Counted from the first letter of the stretch, positions 1-6,320 are shown. The stretch is 9,585 bases of DNA from WHUA01 sp964585785 (GCA_964585785.1 CAZPFL010000190.1:1-9585), one strand, 5' to 3'. Program-made: numbers and translations. Notes: generated by a model from the letters alone, not told the origin.

Positions 1-1
1 C

Positions 2-544
2 TATCAGGCGGGCCAGTTCAGCCTGTTCGCCTACATCACGCTGTTCATGCGCGAGACGATGGCCGCGAGCCAGCCGCTCGCCGCCGCCTGCCTCGGCATC
101 GCGCAGGTCGCGAGCGCGACGGGCCGGCTCGGCTGGGGCGCGCTCAGCGATTTCGCCTTCGGCAGCCGGCGGAAGCCGGTGCAGGTCATGATCGGCTCGA
201 TCGCGACGGTGGCGCTGCTGCTGTTCTTCGCCGTGCCGGCGGGCTGGGGCCAGTGGCTCGCGGCCGCGATCGCCGCGGTCGCGGGGCTCACCGTGGCCGG
301 GCATGTCGCGCTGTCGCAGACCATCGTGGTCGAGAATGCCGAGCGCCGTCTCGCCGCGACCGCGATCGGCTACAACCGCATCCTGACCGGGCTCGGCGGC
401 ATGGCCGGGCCGCCGCTGTTCGGCCTCGCCGTCGACCTCACCGGCGGCTATCGCGCGGGCTGGCTCGTCACCGCGGTCCTGGTCGGCGCCGGCACGCTGA
501 TCGTCGCGCTGTTTTTCCGCGAGCGGGCGCGGGAGGGGCAGTAG
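2..544 (+). CDS. MFS transporter, C-terminal half (5' end outside window)
   Basis: An open frame enters from the left edge and gives 180 residues before a TAG stop. It is very hydrophobic and resolves into about six helices, matching transmembrane segments 7-12 of a 12-helix Major Facilitator Superfamily carrier. The loop after the second visible helix reads GRLGWGALSDFAFGSRRKP, the Gly/Asp/Arg-Arg loop typical of MFS carriers between helices 8 and 9. The last helix is followed by a short basic tail (RERAREGQ), as expected for a cytoplasmic C-terminus. An internal ATG at 47 lies inside a helix and is not the real start. The substrate cannot be told from this half. It converges with the dioxygenase at 694-1569, which could share its catabolic role, but that is only proximity. 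Family call is firm; specificity is unknown. Confidence 0.88.
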   Translation, partial: YQAGQFSLFAYITLFMRETMAASQPLAAACLGIAQVASATGRLGWGALSDFAFGSRRKPVQVMIGSIATVALLLFFAVPAGWGQWLAAAIAAVAGLTVAGHVALSQTIVVENAERRLAATAIGYNRILTGLGGMAGPPLFGLAVDLTGGYRAGWLVTAVLVGAGTLIVALFFRERAREGQ

Positions 545-546
545 TA

Positions 547-677
547 CCCCCCACCCCGACCCTCCCCCGCAAGGGGGGAGGGAGCAAAGAAAAACACGCG
601 CCACGACCGCTCTGGCGGCTTAAACGATTCCGCTTTCCGAAAGCCCTCCCCCTCGACGGGGGAGGGTTGGGTGGGGG
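547..677. repeat. Double-hairpin C-rich/G-rich dispersed repeat, copy A
   Basis: Two perfect 9-bp hairpins lie 61 bp apart. The first has arms 560-568 and 574-582 with loop GCAAG. The second has arms 644-652 and 658-666 with loop TCGAC. Both stems are CCCTCCCCC/GGGGGAGGG. The outer flanks also pair: 548-568 is nearly complementary to 658-677, so the whole element can fold as a long stem or as two hairpins. It fills most of the gap between the convergent MFS and dioxygenase genes. There is no U-run after either stem, so it is not a classic intrinsic terminator, though it could still block read-through. Copy B (4160-4265) is the same element inverted. Repeats of this look are common in alphaproteobacterial intergenic regions (recalled, not searched). 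Translated, such elements give spurious PTPTLPRKGGG-like peptides. Confidence 0.8.
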
Positions 678-693
678 TGACTTACGGCACCGC

Positions 694-1569
694 CTAAACC
701 GGGCGGTCGCCGAGCAGCACGGTGCGGTGCATGAGGCGGCGGCCGGCGGGGTCGAAGGCGTCGCGCTTGTGCATGACGCAGCGGTTGTCCCAGAGGATCA
801 GGTCGCCGGTCCGCCAGACCTGGGTCCAGACGAAATCCGGGTTCTCGGTGGCGTGCGCCCAGAGCGCGTCGAGCAGCGCCTCGCTCTCGTCGATCGGCAG
901 GCCCATGACGTAGGACCGCGCGCGGCGGCCGAGATAGAGCGCCTTGCGCCCGGTCTCGGGATGGGTGCGGGCGATCGGATGGATCGCGCCCGGCACCTCG
1001 GTCACGTCCTTGTAGTGCACGTCCTGGAGCCCGCGGCGCAGCGCGCCCGAGCTGTTATGCGTGCGGTCGTGCTTGATCTTATGCGTGTCCGCCGCCTTCT
1101 TCAGGTCTGCCGGCAGCGTGTCATACGCCTTATACATATTCAGGAAGCTGGTGTTGCCCCCGGCCGGCGGCACTTCCAGCGCGTGCAGCAGGCTGCCGGT
1201 CGGCGGCGTGTCGATGTAGGACATGTCGGTGTGCCAGACCAGCTCGCCGCTGCCCAGCGTTCCCGTCGGCTGGCCGTCCTTCATGATGTTGGTGATCCGG
1301 CTCATCTCCGGGAACTCGGGCAGCCAGGGCTTATTGAACTTGGTGGACGGCGCCATGTCGAGCGGCCCGAAGCGGCGCGAGAAGTCGCGGTGCACGCGGT
1401 CGTCGAAGTCCTGGCCGCGGAAGCGCAGCACCAGATGCCGGAGCCAGGCGTCGCGGATGAAGGCCATGTCCGCGTCGCTCACCCGGCCGATGTCGAATCC
1501 TTCCACATCCGCGCCCAGCGCCGCGCCGGTCGGGATCGCGCGCAGCTTCGATGTCGTTGCGGTCGCCAT
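694..1569 (-). CDS. TauD/TfdA-family Fe(II)/2-oxoglutarate-dependent dioxygenase
   Basis: The 291-residue product has the usual TauD length. The facial triad is visible: H113 and D115 in VWHTDMSY, and H267 in GDLILWDNRCVMH. R278 in RRLMHRTVLLGDRP matches the TauD arginine that binds 2-oxoglutarate, and R282 matches the one that contacts the taurine sulfonate. The family couples 2-oxoglutarate decarboxylation to hydroxylation of a small acid or sulfonate, often releasing sulfite or glyoxylate; it acts in the cytoplasm. The start at 1569 (MATATTSKLRAIPTG) is preceded by GGAGG at 1579-1583 with 9 nt spacing. An in-frame extension to 1749 would read through the promoter region and is rejected. 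The gene is divergent from the amidotransferase at 1748 and has a good promoter at 1617-1646. The substrate is unknown: taurine, 2,4-D-like and other acids are all possible, so I do not assign tauD. Confidence 0.93.
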   Translation of the reverse strand: MATATTSKLRAIPTGAALGADVEGFDIGRVSDADMAFIRDAWLRHLVLRFRGQDFDDRVHRDFSRRFGPLDMAPSTKFNKPWLPEFPEMSRITNIMKDGQPTGTLGSGELVWHTDMSYIDTPPTGSLLHALEVPPAGGNTSFLNMYKAYDTLPADLKKAADTHKIKHDRTHNSSGALRRGLQDVHYKDVTEVPGAIHPIARTHPETGRKALYLGRRARSYVMGLPIDESEALLDALWAHATENPDFVWTQVWRTGDLILWDNRCVMHKRDAFDPAGRRLMHRTVLLGDRPV

Positions 1570-1616
1570 GGTCGTGAGCCTCCATTTTGGGGCGGGAAAG
1601 GGGGGTTGGAAGCCAA

Positions 1617-1646
1617 AGTATAGGGCCCGCTGCCGGGCGCTGGCAA
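1617..1646 (-). promoter_or_regulatory. Sigma-70-like promoter of the dioxygenase gene
   Basis: Read on the minus strand, TTGCCA (1646-1641) is followed after 18 nt by TATACT (1622-1617). Each box matches 5 of 6 bases of the TTGACA/TATAAT consensus, in a very GC-rich background. Transcription would begin near 1610, leaving a leader of about 40 nt that carries the GGAGG ribosome-binding site. The call rests on consensus alone. Confidence 0.5.
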
Positions 1647-1656
1647 AATGCCGGCG
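1638..1656. promoter_or_regulatory. Inverted repeat over the -35 box (candidate operator)
   Basis: CGCTGGCA (1638-1645), an AAA spacer, then TGCCGGCG (1649-1656). Seven of eight positions pair. The repeat covers the -35 box of the dioxygenase promoter and lies in the shared region upstream of the divergent amidotransferase gene, so a dimeric regulator bound here could affect one or both genes. No regulator gene is present in the window. The arms are short and GC-rich, so chance cannot be excluded. Confidence 0.35.
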
Positions 1657-1747
1657 GCGGGCGTATGACAGCGCAGCCGGGCGCGGCGGACGGGCCGCGG
1701 CGCCTCGGCTGACCGGATAACGGCCCGACGGCAAAGGGAAAACGCCC

Positions 1748-2536
1748 ATGTGCAGATGGCTGACCTATATCGGCGAGCGGACCTTCCTCGACACCCTGCT
1801 CTACCATCCGGAGCACTCGCTGGTCCGCCAGAGCCTGCATTCCAGCCAGGGCACCGTCGCGACGAACGGCGACGGCTTCGGCATCGGCTGGTACGGCGAG
1901 CGCGACGTGCCCGGCATCTATCACGAGGTCCTGCCGGCTTGGAACGACCGCAACCTGCGCAGCCTGTCGCATCAGCTCGCCTCGACGCTGTTCTGCGCGC
2001 ATGTCCGCGCCTCCTCCGGCACCGAGACGTCGCGCGCCAACTGCCACCCCTTCGGGCACCGCCAGTGGCTCTACATGCATAACGGCGAGATCGGCGGCTA
2101 CGAATGCATCCGCCGCGCGCTGGAAGCGATGATCCCGGACGACCTCTACCTGCACCGGCACGGCACGACCGACACCGAGGCCTTCTTCCTGCTGCTGCTC
2201 GCCAACGGCGTCGACGACGATCCCATCGCCGCGACCCAGAAGACAGTCGCGTCGGTGCTGCAGGTGATGCGGGCGCATGGCATCGACGCGCCCTTCCGCA
2301 TGACTTCGACGCTGACCGACGGCCGCCACGTCTACGCGCTGCGCTACGCCAGCGACCATCTGCCGCCGACGCTCTATTGGTGGCCGACGACGCAACGGCT
2401 GATCATCGTGTCGGAGCCGCTGGATTCCGACGCGGACCATTGGCGGGAAGTGCCGCCGTCCAGCATGCTGGTGTCATCCGGCCACGGGAACACCGCGGTG
2501 GTGCCGTTCCACCTCGCGGACGCGGCCTCCGCCTGA
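1748..2536 (+). CDS. Class II glutamine amidotransferase (YafJ/EgtC-like Ntn hydrolase)
   Basis: The 262-residue protein begins Met-Cys, so Met removal exposes Cys2 as the N-terminal nucleophile of class II (Ntn-type) glutaminases. Other glutaminase elements follow in order: NGDGFGIGWYG (40-50), AHVRASSGT (84-92, R87 placed like the glutamine-binding Arg of GlmS), NCHPF (98-102), HNGEIGG (111-117, N112-G113 as oxyanion hole) and TDTEAFF (141-147, D142 binding the substrate amino group). The domain releases ammonia from glutamine. There is no synthase domain after it, so it is a stand-alone member of the COG0121 type; the acceptor is unknown. It resembles the ergothioneine-pathway gamma-glutamyl hydrolase family, but no egtB or egtD is nearby. 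AAGGGA at 1734-1739 sits 8 nt before the ATG. It is divergent from the dioxygenase and convergent with the MmgE/PrpD gene. Confidence 0.92.
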   Translation: MCRWLTYIGERTFLDTLLYHPEHSLVRQSLHSSQGTVATNGDGFGIGWYGERDVPGIYHEVLPAWNDRNLRSLSHQLASTLFCAHVRASSGTETSRANCHPFGHRQWLYMHNGEIGGYECIRRALEAMIPDDLYLHRHGTTDTEAFFLLLLANGVDDDPIAATQKTVASVLQVMRAHGIDAPFRMTSTLTDGRHVYALRYASDHLPPTLYWWPTTQRLIIVSEPLDSDADHWREVPPSSMLVSSGHGNTAVVPFHLADAASA

Positions 2537-2582
2537 CGGCGGCCGGCCGGCATCGGCGCGCAAGGCGGCCCTCCCCCTTTAC

Positions 2583-2594
2583 TCTACTAGTAGA
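2583..2594. repeat. 12-bp perfect palindrome between convergent genes
   Basis: TCTACTAGTAGA is a perfect palindrome in the 88-bp gap between the amidotransferase and MmgE/PrpD stops. A second CTAG lies at 2595-2598. AT-rich, CTAG-containing sequence is out of character for this GC-rich window. It has no loop and no following T-run, so it is unlikely to be an intrinsic terminator. The rest of 2537-2624 holds GC-rich direct GGCGGCC motifs and a C-rich tract and no visible gene. Confidence 0.6.
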
Positions 2595-2624
2595 CTAGGC
2601 CGGCTCCGGGGCAGGGGCACCGTG

Positions 2625-4022
2625 CTATTCCGCCGCCGCGCTGGCCGCATCGCCGCGCGTCGCGACGAGGTCGGTGAAGGCGCGCATCGCCTTCAGGCTC
2701 TCGAAATGCTCGAGCGCGGCATAGAGCGCCGCGACCCGATCCGCCGGCAGCACCATCGCGGCGCAGCTCTCGAACTTGACCTTGAGCTTGTCGGCAGGCA
2801 GCGGCGAGTCCGCCCCTCGCCCGCGCGCGCGGTCGACCCATTCGCTGAGCACACGTCCGTCCTTCAGCTCGACCCGGATCTCCGCGCCCAGATACTTCTC
2901 GTCGGAGCCGTCGAGCATGTCGGGATGGGGCGCGGCGGTGACGCGCTGCATCAGCGCGCGCACGTCCTTGTCGCGATAGGCGGTGTCGTCGAAATGCTGC
3001 ATCACGACCTTGCCATGCATCAGCGCGCGGGCGACGCAGTACTGCACGCTGAACTTGGCGTCGAGCGGGCTCTGCGGGTCCGGGCGGTTGGTGTGCGCGA
3101 GGCGGCGCGGATGGGTCCACGAGTCCACGTGTTTGACCATCTCGGGCGTCAGCCCTTCGCGCTCCACCAGGTTGATCATCGCGTCCACCGGCGGATGCGT
3201 GCTGCCGCAGCAGGGATACTGCTTGATCGCGATCGCCGGGTAGACGATGTCGAAGGGCGCCGCCCAATCGGCCATGATCTTTTCCGGCCAGTAGTTACCC
3301 TTGCCGTTGAACACCTCGAAGAAACCCTGCTTGTGCTCGAAGGCGCCCTGGTTCGCGGTGAAGCCCCCCTTCGCCAGCAGCGCCGCGAACAGGCCGTGGC
3401 GCGAGCAATGGCCGACATGCAGCGGCTTCACCATGGTGCCGAAATTCGCCTTCACGCCGGACGACAGCGACACCGCGATGGCGAGCGCGGTCGCGGTCTG
3501 GTCCGCGTCAAGACCGAGCAACTTGGCGCAGGCCGCGGTCGAGCCGAACACGCCCAACGTCGCGGTCGGATGCCAGCCCTTCTCATAGTGATAGAAGTGG
3601 ACGCCGCGCGCGATGCGGGTCTCGACCTCGAAGCCCAGCACATAGGCCAGGATCAGGTCGCGCCCGCTCGCCCCCAGCTTCTCGCCCAGTGCGATCGCCG
3701 CCGGCAGGATCGGCGCCGAGGGATGGCCGCCGATGGAGTTGCTGCAGTCGTCGAAATCCTGCGCATGCGCGGCGGTGCCGTTGATCAGCGCCGCGTTGAG
3801 CGCGGTGGTGCGGGCGTTGCCGCCGAAGATCAGGCTCGGCCCCGGCTGCTCGGCGGCTTCGATGGCGGTGGCGACGATCCTGCCGCTGGGCTCGGTCGAG
3901 CCGGCGAGCGTCACGCCGGTATAGTCGATCAGCCCGACCCGGGCCCATTCGATCGCCTCTGCCGGGAGATCGCCATAATTCGTCGCTACAACCTTCTTCG
4001 CCAGCTCGACCGTCAATGTCAT
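2625..4022 (-). CDS. MmgE/PrpD family protein (2-methylcitrate dehydratase-like)
   Basis: The 465-residue product has normal MmgE/PrpD length and motif order: HAQDFDD (86-92), GGHPSAPILPAA (98-109), GWHPTATLGVFGS (149-161), GVKANFGTMVKPLHVGHCSRHG (within 189-210) and IKQYPCCGSTHPP (266-278). D89/D91-D92, H100, H151, K199, K267 and H276 fall where family members such as cis-aconitate decarboxylase place active-site residues. The family includes 2-methylcitrate dehydratase, cis-aconitate decarboxylase and iminodisuccinate epimerase, all acting on small di- or tricarboxylic acids in the cytoplasm. The helical fold spans about 1-265 and the lid domain follows. The start at 4022 (MTLTVELAKK) has GAGGA at 4030-4034 with 7 nt spacing; a start at 4064 would lie at the predicted transcription start and is rejected. 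No prpB, prpC or acnD is nearby, so the methylcitrate cycle is not supported and the reaction stays open. Confidence 0.92.
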   Translation of the reverse strand: MTLTVELAKKVVATNYGDLPAEAIEWARVGLIDYTGVTLAGSTEPSGRIVATAIEAAEQPGPSLIFGGNARTTALNAALINGTAAHAQDFDDCSNSIGGHPSAPILPAAIALGEKLGASGRDLILAYVLGFEVETRIARGVHFYHYEKGWHPTATLGVFGSTAACAKLLGLDADQTATALAIAVSLSSGVKANFGTMVKPLHVGHCSRHGLFAALLAKGGFTANQGAFEHKQGFFEVFNGKGNYWPEKIMADWAAPFDIVYPAIAIKQYPCCGSTHPPVDAMINLVEREGLTPEMVKHVDSWTHPRRLAHTNRPDPQSPLDAKFSVQYCVARALMHGKVVMQHFDDTAYRDKDVRALMQRVTAAPHPDMLDGSDEKYLGAEIRVELKDGRVLSEWVDRARGRGADSPLPADKLKVKFESCAAMVLPADRVAALYAALEHFESLKAMRAFTDLVATRGDAASAAAE

Positions 4023-4069
4023 GGGGATGTCCTCTGGAAGATGTCTGCCGGCGCCGCCCGACACGCTTT

Positions 4070-4078
4070 ATTATATCA
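4070..4078 (-). promoter_or_regulatory. Extended -10 promoter of the MmgE/PrpD gene
   Basis: The minus strand reads TGATATAAT (4078-4070): a perfect TATAAT hexamer with the TGn extension of extended -10 promoters. No good -35 hexamer lies 16-18 nt upstream, which fits that class. Transcription would start near 4063, giving a leader of about 40 nt with the GAGGA ribosome-binding site. The AT-rich patch stands out against its surroundings. Confidence 0.5.
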
Positions 4079-4088
4079 TGCGACGCCC

Positions 4089-4117
4089 TGCCCGCCGGCC
4101 GCAACCGCGGGCGGGCA
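4089..4117. promoter_or_regulatory. Inverted repeat upstream of the extended -10 (candidate regulator site)
   Basis: TGCCCGCC (4089-4096) and GGCGGGCA (4110-4117) are perfect 8-bp inverted arms with a 13-bp spacer. The centre is about 40 bp upstream of the predicted MmgE/PrpD transcription start, a usual place for an activator on a promoter lacking a -35 box. The GC-rich arms make chance pairing fairly likely. Confidence 0.3.
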
Positions 4118-4159
4118 TGGATGAGGGAGCAACGCCCCGCCGTGAGAGTCAGCCCTTCA

Positions 4160-4265
4160 CCCCCACCTAAATCCTCCCCCGTCAGAGGGGGAGGACTTTG
4201 TAAGGTGCTCCGGCAACACTGTTTTTTCCCTCCCCCCTTGCGGGGGAGGGTCAGGGTGGGGGGGA
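4160..4265. repeat. Double-hairpin C-rich/G-rich dispersed repeat, copy B (inverted)
   Basis: Two perfect 9-bp hairpins: arms 4172-4180 and 4187-4195 (TCCTCCCCC stem, loop GTCAGA), and arms 4228-4236 and 4242-4250 (CCCTCCCCC stem, loop CTTGC). The reverse complement of 4228-4265 matches 547-582 of copy A almost base for base, including the GCAAG loop, and the left half of B is the reverse complement of the right half of A. B is therefore the same element in opposite orientation with a shorter centre. It lies between the divergent MmgE/PrpD and serine hydrolase genes and ends three bases before the hydrolase ATG. A T6 run (4222-4227) precedes rather than follows the second stem, so this is not an intrinsic terminator on the plus strand. 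Confidence 0.8.
4242..4264 (+). promoter_or_regulatory. Repeat-derived purine-rich ribosome-binding region
   Basis: The only purine-rich tract before the serine hydrolase start is the G-rich arm of repeat copy B: GGGGGAGGG (4242-4250), then GGG and GGGGGGG runs ending at 4264. The run lies 3 nt from the ATG at 4268 and 6 nt from the ATG at 4271, so the second ATG has the better spacing. GGGGGAGGG is also one arm of a 9-bp hairpin. No separate AGGAGG-like site is visible. Confidence 0.4.
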
Positions 4266-4267
4266 CC

Positions 4268-6115
4268 ATGATGACCCGGGCTATTTACCTCCTCGCCGCC
4301 CTCGCCTGCCTCTTCACCCTGCCGGCGCGGGCCGCCGAGTCGGCGAAACCGGCGGCCGGGTTCGACCGCTACGTGACCCAGGCCATGACCGCCTGGCAGA
4401 CGCCCGGCCTCTCCATCGCCGTGGTCAAGGACGGCAAGGTGGTGATGGCGAAGGGCTTCGGCGTGCGGCGGCTCGGCGGCGACGCGCGCGTCGACGCGGC
4501 GACCGTGTTCGCCACCGGCTCGATCAGCAAGACCTTCACGGCGGCCGCGGTCGCCGCGCTGATCGCCCGCGACCGGATGAACTGGGACGACCGCGTGATC
4601 GACCACCTGCCCGGCTTCCGGCTCTTCGATCCCTATGTCACGCGCGAAATCCGCATCCGCGACCTGCTGTGCCACCGCAGCGGCCTGCCGCCCGGCGAGA
4701 TGCTCTGGTACTACTCGAATTTCGACCGGCGCGAGATCCTGCGCCGCCTGCAGTATCTCGAGCCGGTGACCGGCTTCCGCACCCGCTTCGGCTATCAGAA
4801 CTTGATGTTCGTCGTCGCCGGCGAGGCGGTCGCCGCCGCGGCCGGCATGAGCTGGGACAGCTTCGTCGCGGAGACCTTCTTCCGGCCGCTCGGCATGACC
4901 TCGACCAGCACCTCGATCGACGCGCTCGGCAGCGACGTCGCGACGCCGCACGCGCGGGTCGGCGGCAAGTACGAGCCGATCCCCTGGCTCAACGTCGACA
5001 ATATCGCGCCCGCCGGCGGCGTCAACAGCAGCGCCGCCGACCTCGCGAAATGGATGCTGTTCCGGCTCGCGAACGGCGTGCATGGCGACGACGCGATCCT
5101 GCGCCCCGCCGACGTGAAGGAGATGCGCACGCCGCAGACCATCATCCCGGTGACCGAAAGCCGCCGCGCCGCCATTCCGGAAACGCTGTTCCGCGCCTAC
5201 GGGCTCGGCTGGTTCCTCGAGGACTATCGCGGCGTCCGCCTCGTCTATCACGGCGGCCGGATCGACGGCATGTCGTCGCGGCTCACCCTCGTGCCGGAGA
5301 AGCGTCTCGGCATCGCCATCCTGACCAACCGCGGCCGCTCCAACCTGCCGGACGCGCTGACCTACCGCCTGCTCGACGCCTATCTCGGCGCGCCGCCGCG
5401 TGACTGGAGCGCGGACATGCTGAAGCTCGCCGACGACTACAACGAGACGCGCGACGAAGACCGCAAGGCGATCCTGGCGCAGCGCGTGCCCGACACCAAG
5501 CCGTCGCTGCCGCTCGCGCGCTATGCCGGCACCTTTGAGAGCACGCTCTACGGCCCGCTCGACGTGACCTATGACGGTAAGACGCTGACCCTCACGCGCA
5601 ATGCCGATGCAATCGCCACGCTCAGCCATTTCAACTACGACACCTTCCTCGCCACCTTCCCCAATCCCGAGCTGCGCGACCGGCTGGTAACCTTCGAGCT
5701 GGACAAGCTCGGCCATGTCGCCGCGCTCGAGCTGGAATACGCCGGGCGCTTCGTCGCTGACAGCCCGCCGCTGCCCAACGACCTCGCGCTCACGGGCGAG
5801 CCCAAGGATGCGGCGGACAGCCTGCTCGGCCTCTGGTCGGGACGCTGGAACGGCGTCCAGCCAATCACCGTCGCGGTCGAGCGCATCAAGGGCCAGACCG
5901 CGACGATCGTCTACGCCTGGGGGCGCGCGCCGACCTGGGGCGTCGACGAAGGCGGCTGGAAGCGGCTGACGGCACGGGTCGCGAAGGACACGCTCACCGC
6001 GTCCCTCCCCGGCGGCGCCACCGCCAGCTTCAGCCTGCGGCGGGACGGCAGCCTTCGGGGGCATTACCGTGACGGCGGCCGCAAGCGGCGGACCTCCCTG
6101 CACCGCATGCCCTAG
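4268..6115 (+). CDS. Secreted beta-lactamase/PBP-like serine hydrolase with C-terminal extensions
   Basis: The 615-residue protein starts MMTRAIYLLA and has a signal peptide with likely cleavage after ARA (about residue 22), so it acts in the periplasm or outside the cell. The beta-lactamase-type domain (about 32-375) shows SISK (S85 nucleophile, K88), YQN (Y176, N178) and HGG (328-330, in place of KTG). These mark the class C/esterase/D-aminopeptidase-like group, which cleaves peptides or esters more often than beta-lactam drugs. A DUF3471-like region (about 412-492) has the LARYAGTFES...YGPLDVTYDG pattern. A further region of ~95 residues (518-612) begins GLWSGRWNG and alternates beta-strand-like stretches with glycine turns; I cannot name it. 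ATG 4268 or 4271 may be used; an in-frame extension back to 4016 would translate repeat copy B and is rejected. True substrate unknown. Confidence 0.9.
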   Translation: MMTRAIYLLAALACLFTLPARAAESAKPAAGFDRYVTQAMTAWQTPGLSIAVVKDGKVVMAKGFGVRRLGGDARVDAATVFATGSISKTFTAAAVAALIARDRMNWDDRVIDHLPGFRLFDPYVTREIRIRDLLCHRSGLPPGEMLWYYSNFDRREILRRLQYLEPVTGFRTRFGYQNLMFVVAGEAVAAAAGMSWDSFVAETFFRPLGMTSTSTSIDALGSDVATPHARVGGKYEPIPWLNVDNIAPAGGVNSSAADLAKWMLFRLANGVHGDDAILRPADVKEMRTPQTIIPVTESRRAAIPETLFRAYGLGWFLEDYRGVRLVYHGGRIDGMSSRLTLVPEKRLGIAILTNRGRSNLPDALTYRLLDAYLGAPPRDWSADMLKLADDYNETRDEDRKAILAQRVPDTKPSLPLARYAGTFESTLYGPLDVTYDGKTLTLTRNADAIATLSHFNYDTFLATFPNPELRDRLVTFELDKLGHVAALELEYAGRFVADSPPLPNDLALTGEPKDAADSLLGLWSGRWNGVQPITVAVERIKGQTATIVYAWGRAPTWGVDEGGWKRLTARVAKDTLTASLPGGATASFSLRRDGSLRGHYRDGGRKRRTSLHRMP

Positions 6116-6130
6116 CGCGTCGCGCACATA

Positions 6131-6160
6131 TATCAATAAGGTCAAAACTATCTATTGATA
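6131..6160. promoter_or_regulatory. AT-rich inverted repeat upstream of the kinase (candidate operator)
   Basis: TATCAATA (6131-6138) and TATTGATA (6153-6160) are perfect 8-bp inverted arms with a 14-bp spacer, giving a 22-bp centre-to-centre spacing, close to two helical turns. The tract is AT-rich in a GC-rich window and lies just after the serine hydrolase stop, about 160 bp before the kinase start. A dimeric regulator site is plausible. It has the reverse polarity of an FNR/FixK box (TTGAT-N4-ATCAA), so that family is not suggested. I see no convincing -35/-10 pair. The rest of 6161-6320 shows no gene or clear motif. Confidence 0.4.
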
Positions 6161-6320
6161 CTCGCTTCACGTGTGGCCGACCCCCTCAAATCCGTGCCGA
6201 AGCGGCGGAAAATGCGGCCCTGCATCACCCCCGGCAAATCCGCGACAGTCTTTCCTTTCTCTTAAGACATTTCCGCTCAACTTGGCCGTTGCGATACAGC
6301 TCTCGGTTCCGGATTCCGCC

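Noticed and set aside
253..1623. Plus-strand open frame across the MFS end, repeat copy A and the dioxygenase
   Set aside because: It overlaps two real genes in other frames and reads through the repeat, giving the spurious PTPTLPRKGGG-type peptide and Arg-rich sequence.
2625..4022. Naming the MmgE/PrpD gene prpD of the methylcitrate cycle
   Set aside because: No prpB, prpC, acnD or prpR is in the window, and the family includes several other reactions, so the name is not supported.
4222..4250. T6 run plus GC hairpin as an intrinsic terminator
   Set aside because: The T-run precedes the stem on the plus strand, and on the minus strand the stem is followed by A6. Neither gives a stem followed by U-run.
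4016..4267. N-terminal extension of the serine hydrolase
   Set aside because: It would place about 84 residues encoded by promoter sequence and repeat before a good signal peptide. The start at 4268 or 4271 is far better.
4268..6115. Calling the serine hydrolase an antibiotic-resistance beta-lactamase
   Set aside because: It has HGG rather than KTG, long C-terminal extensions and no resistance context. The family is dominated by peptidases and esterases.
6115..6125. GCGCGTCGCGC palindrome at the serine hydrolase stop
   Set aside because: The one-base centre cannot form a hairpin, and CG-rich palindromes of this size are expected by chance in such sequence.
4157..6145. Long open frame on the minus strand opposite the serine hydrolase
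   Set aside because: It is a GC-rich antisense shadow with low-complexity Arg/Ala/Glu/Val composition and no domain. The plus strand has clear catalytic motifs throughout.
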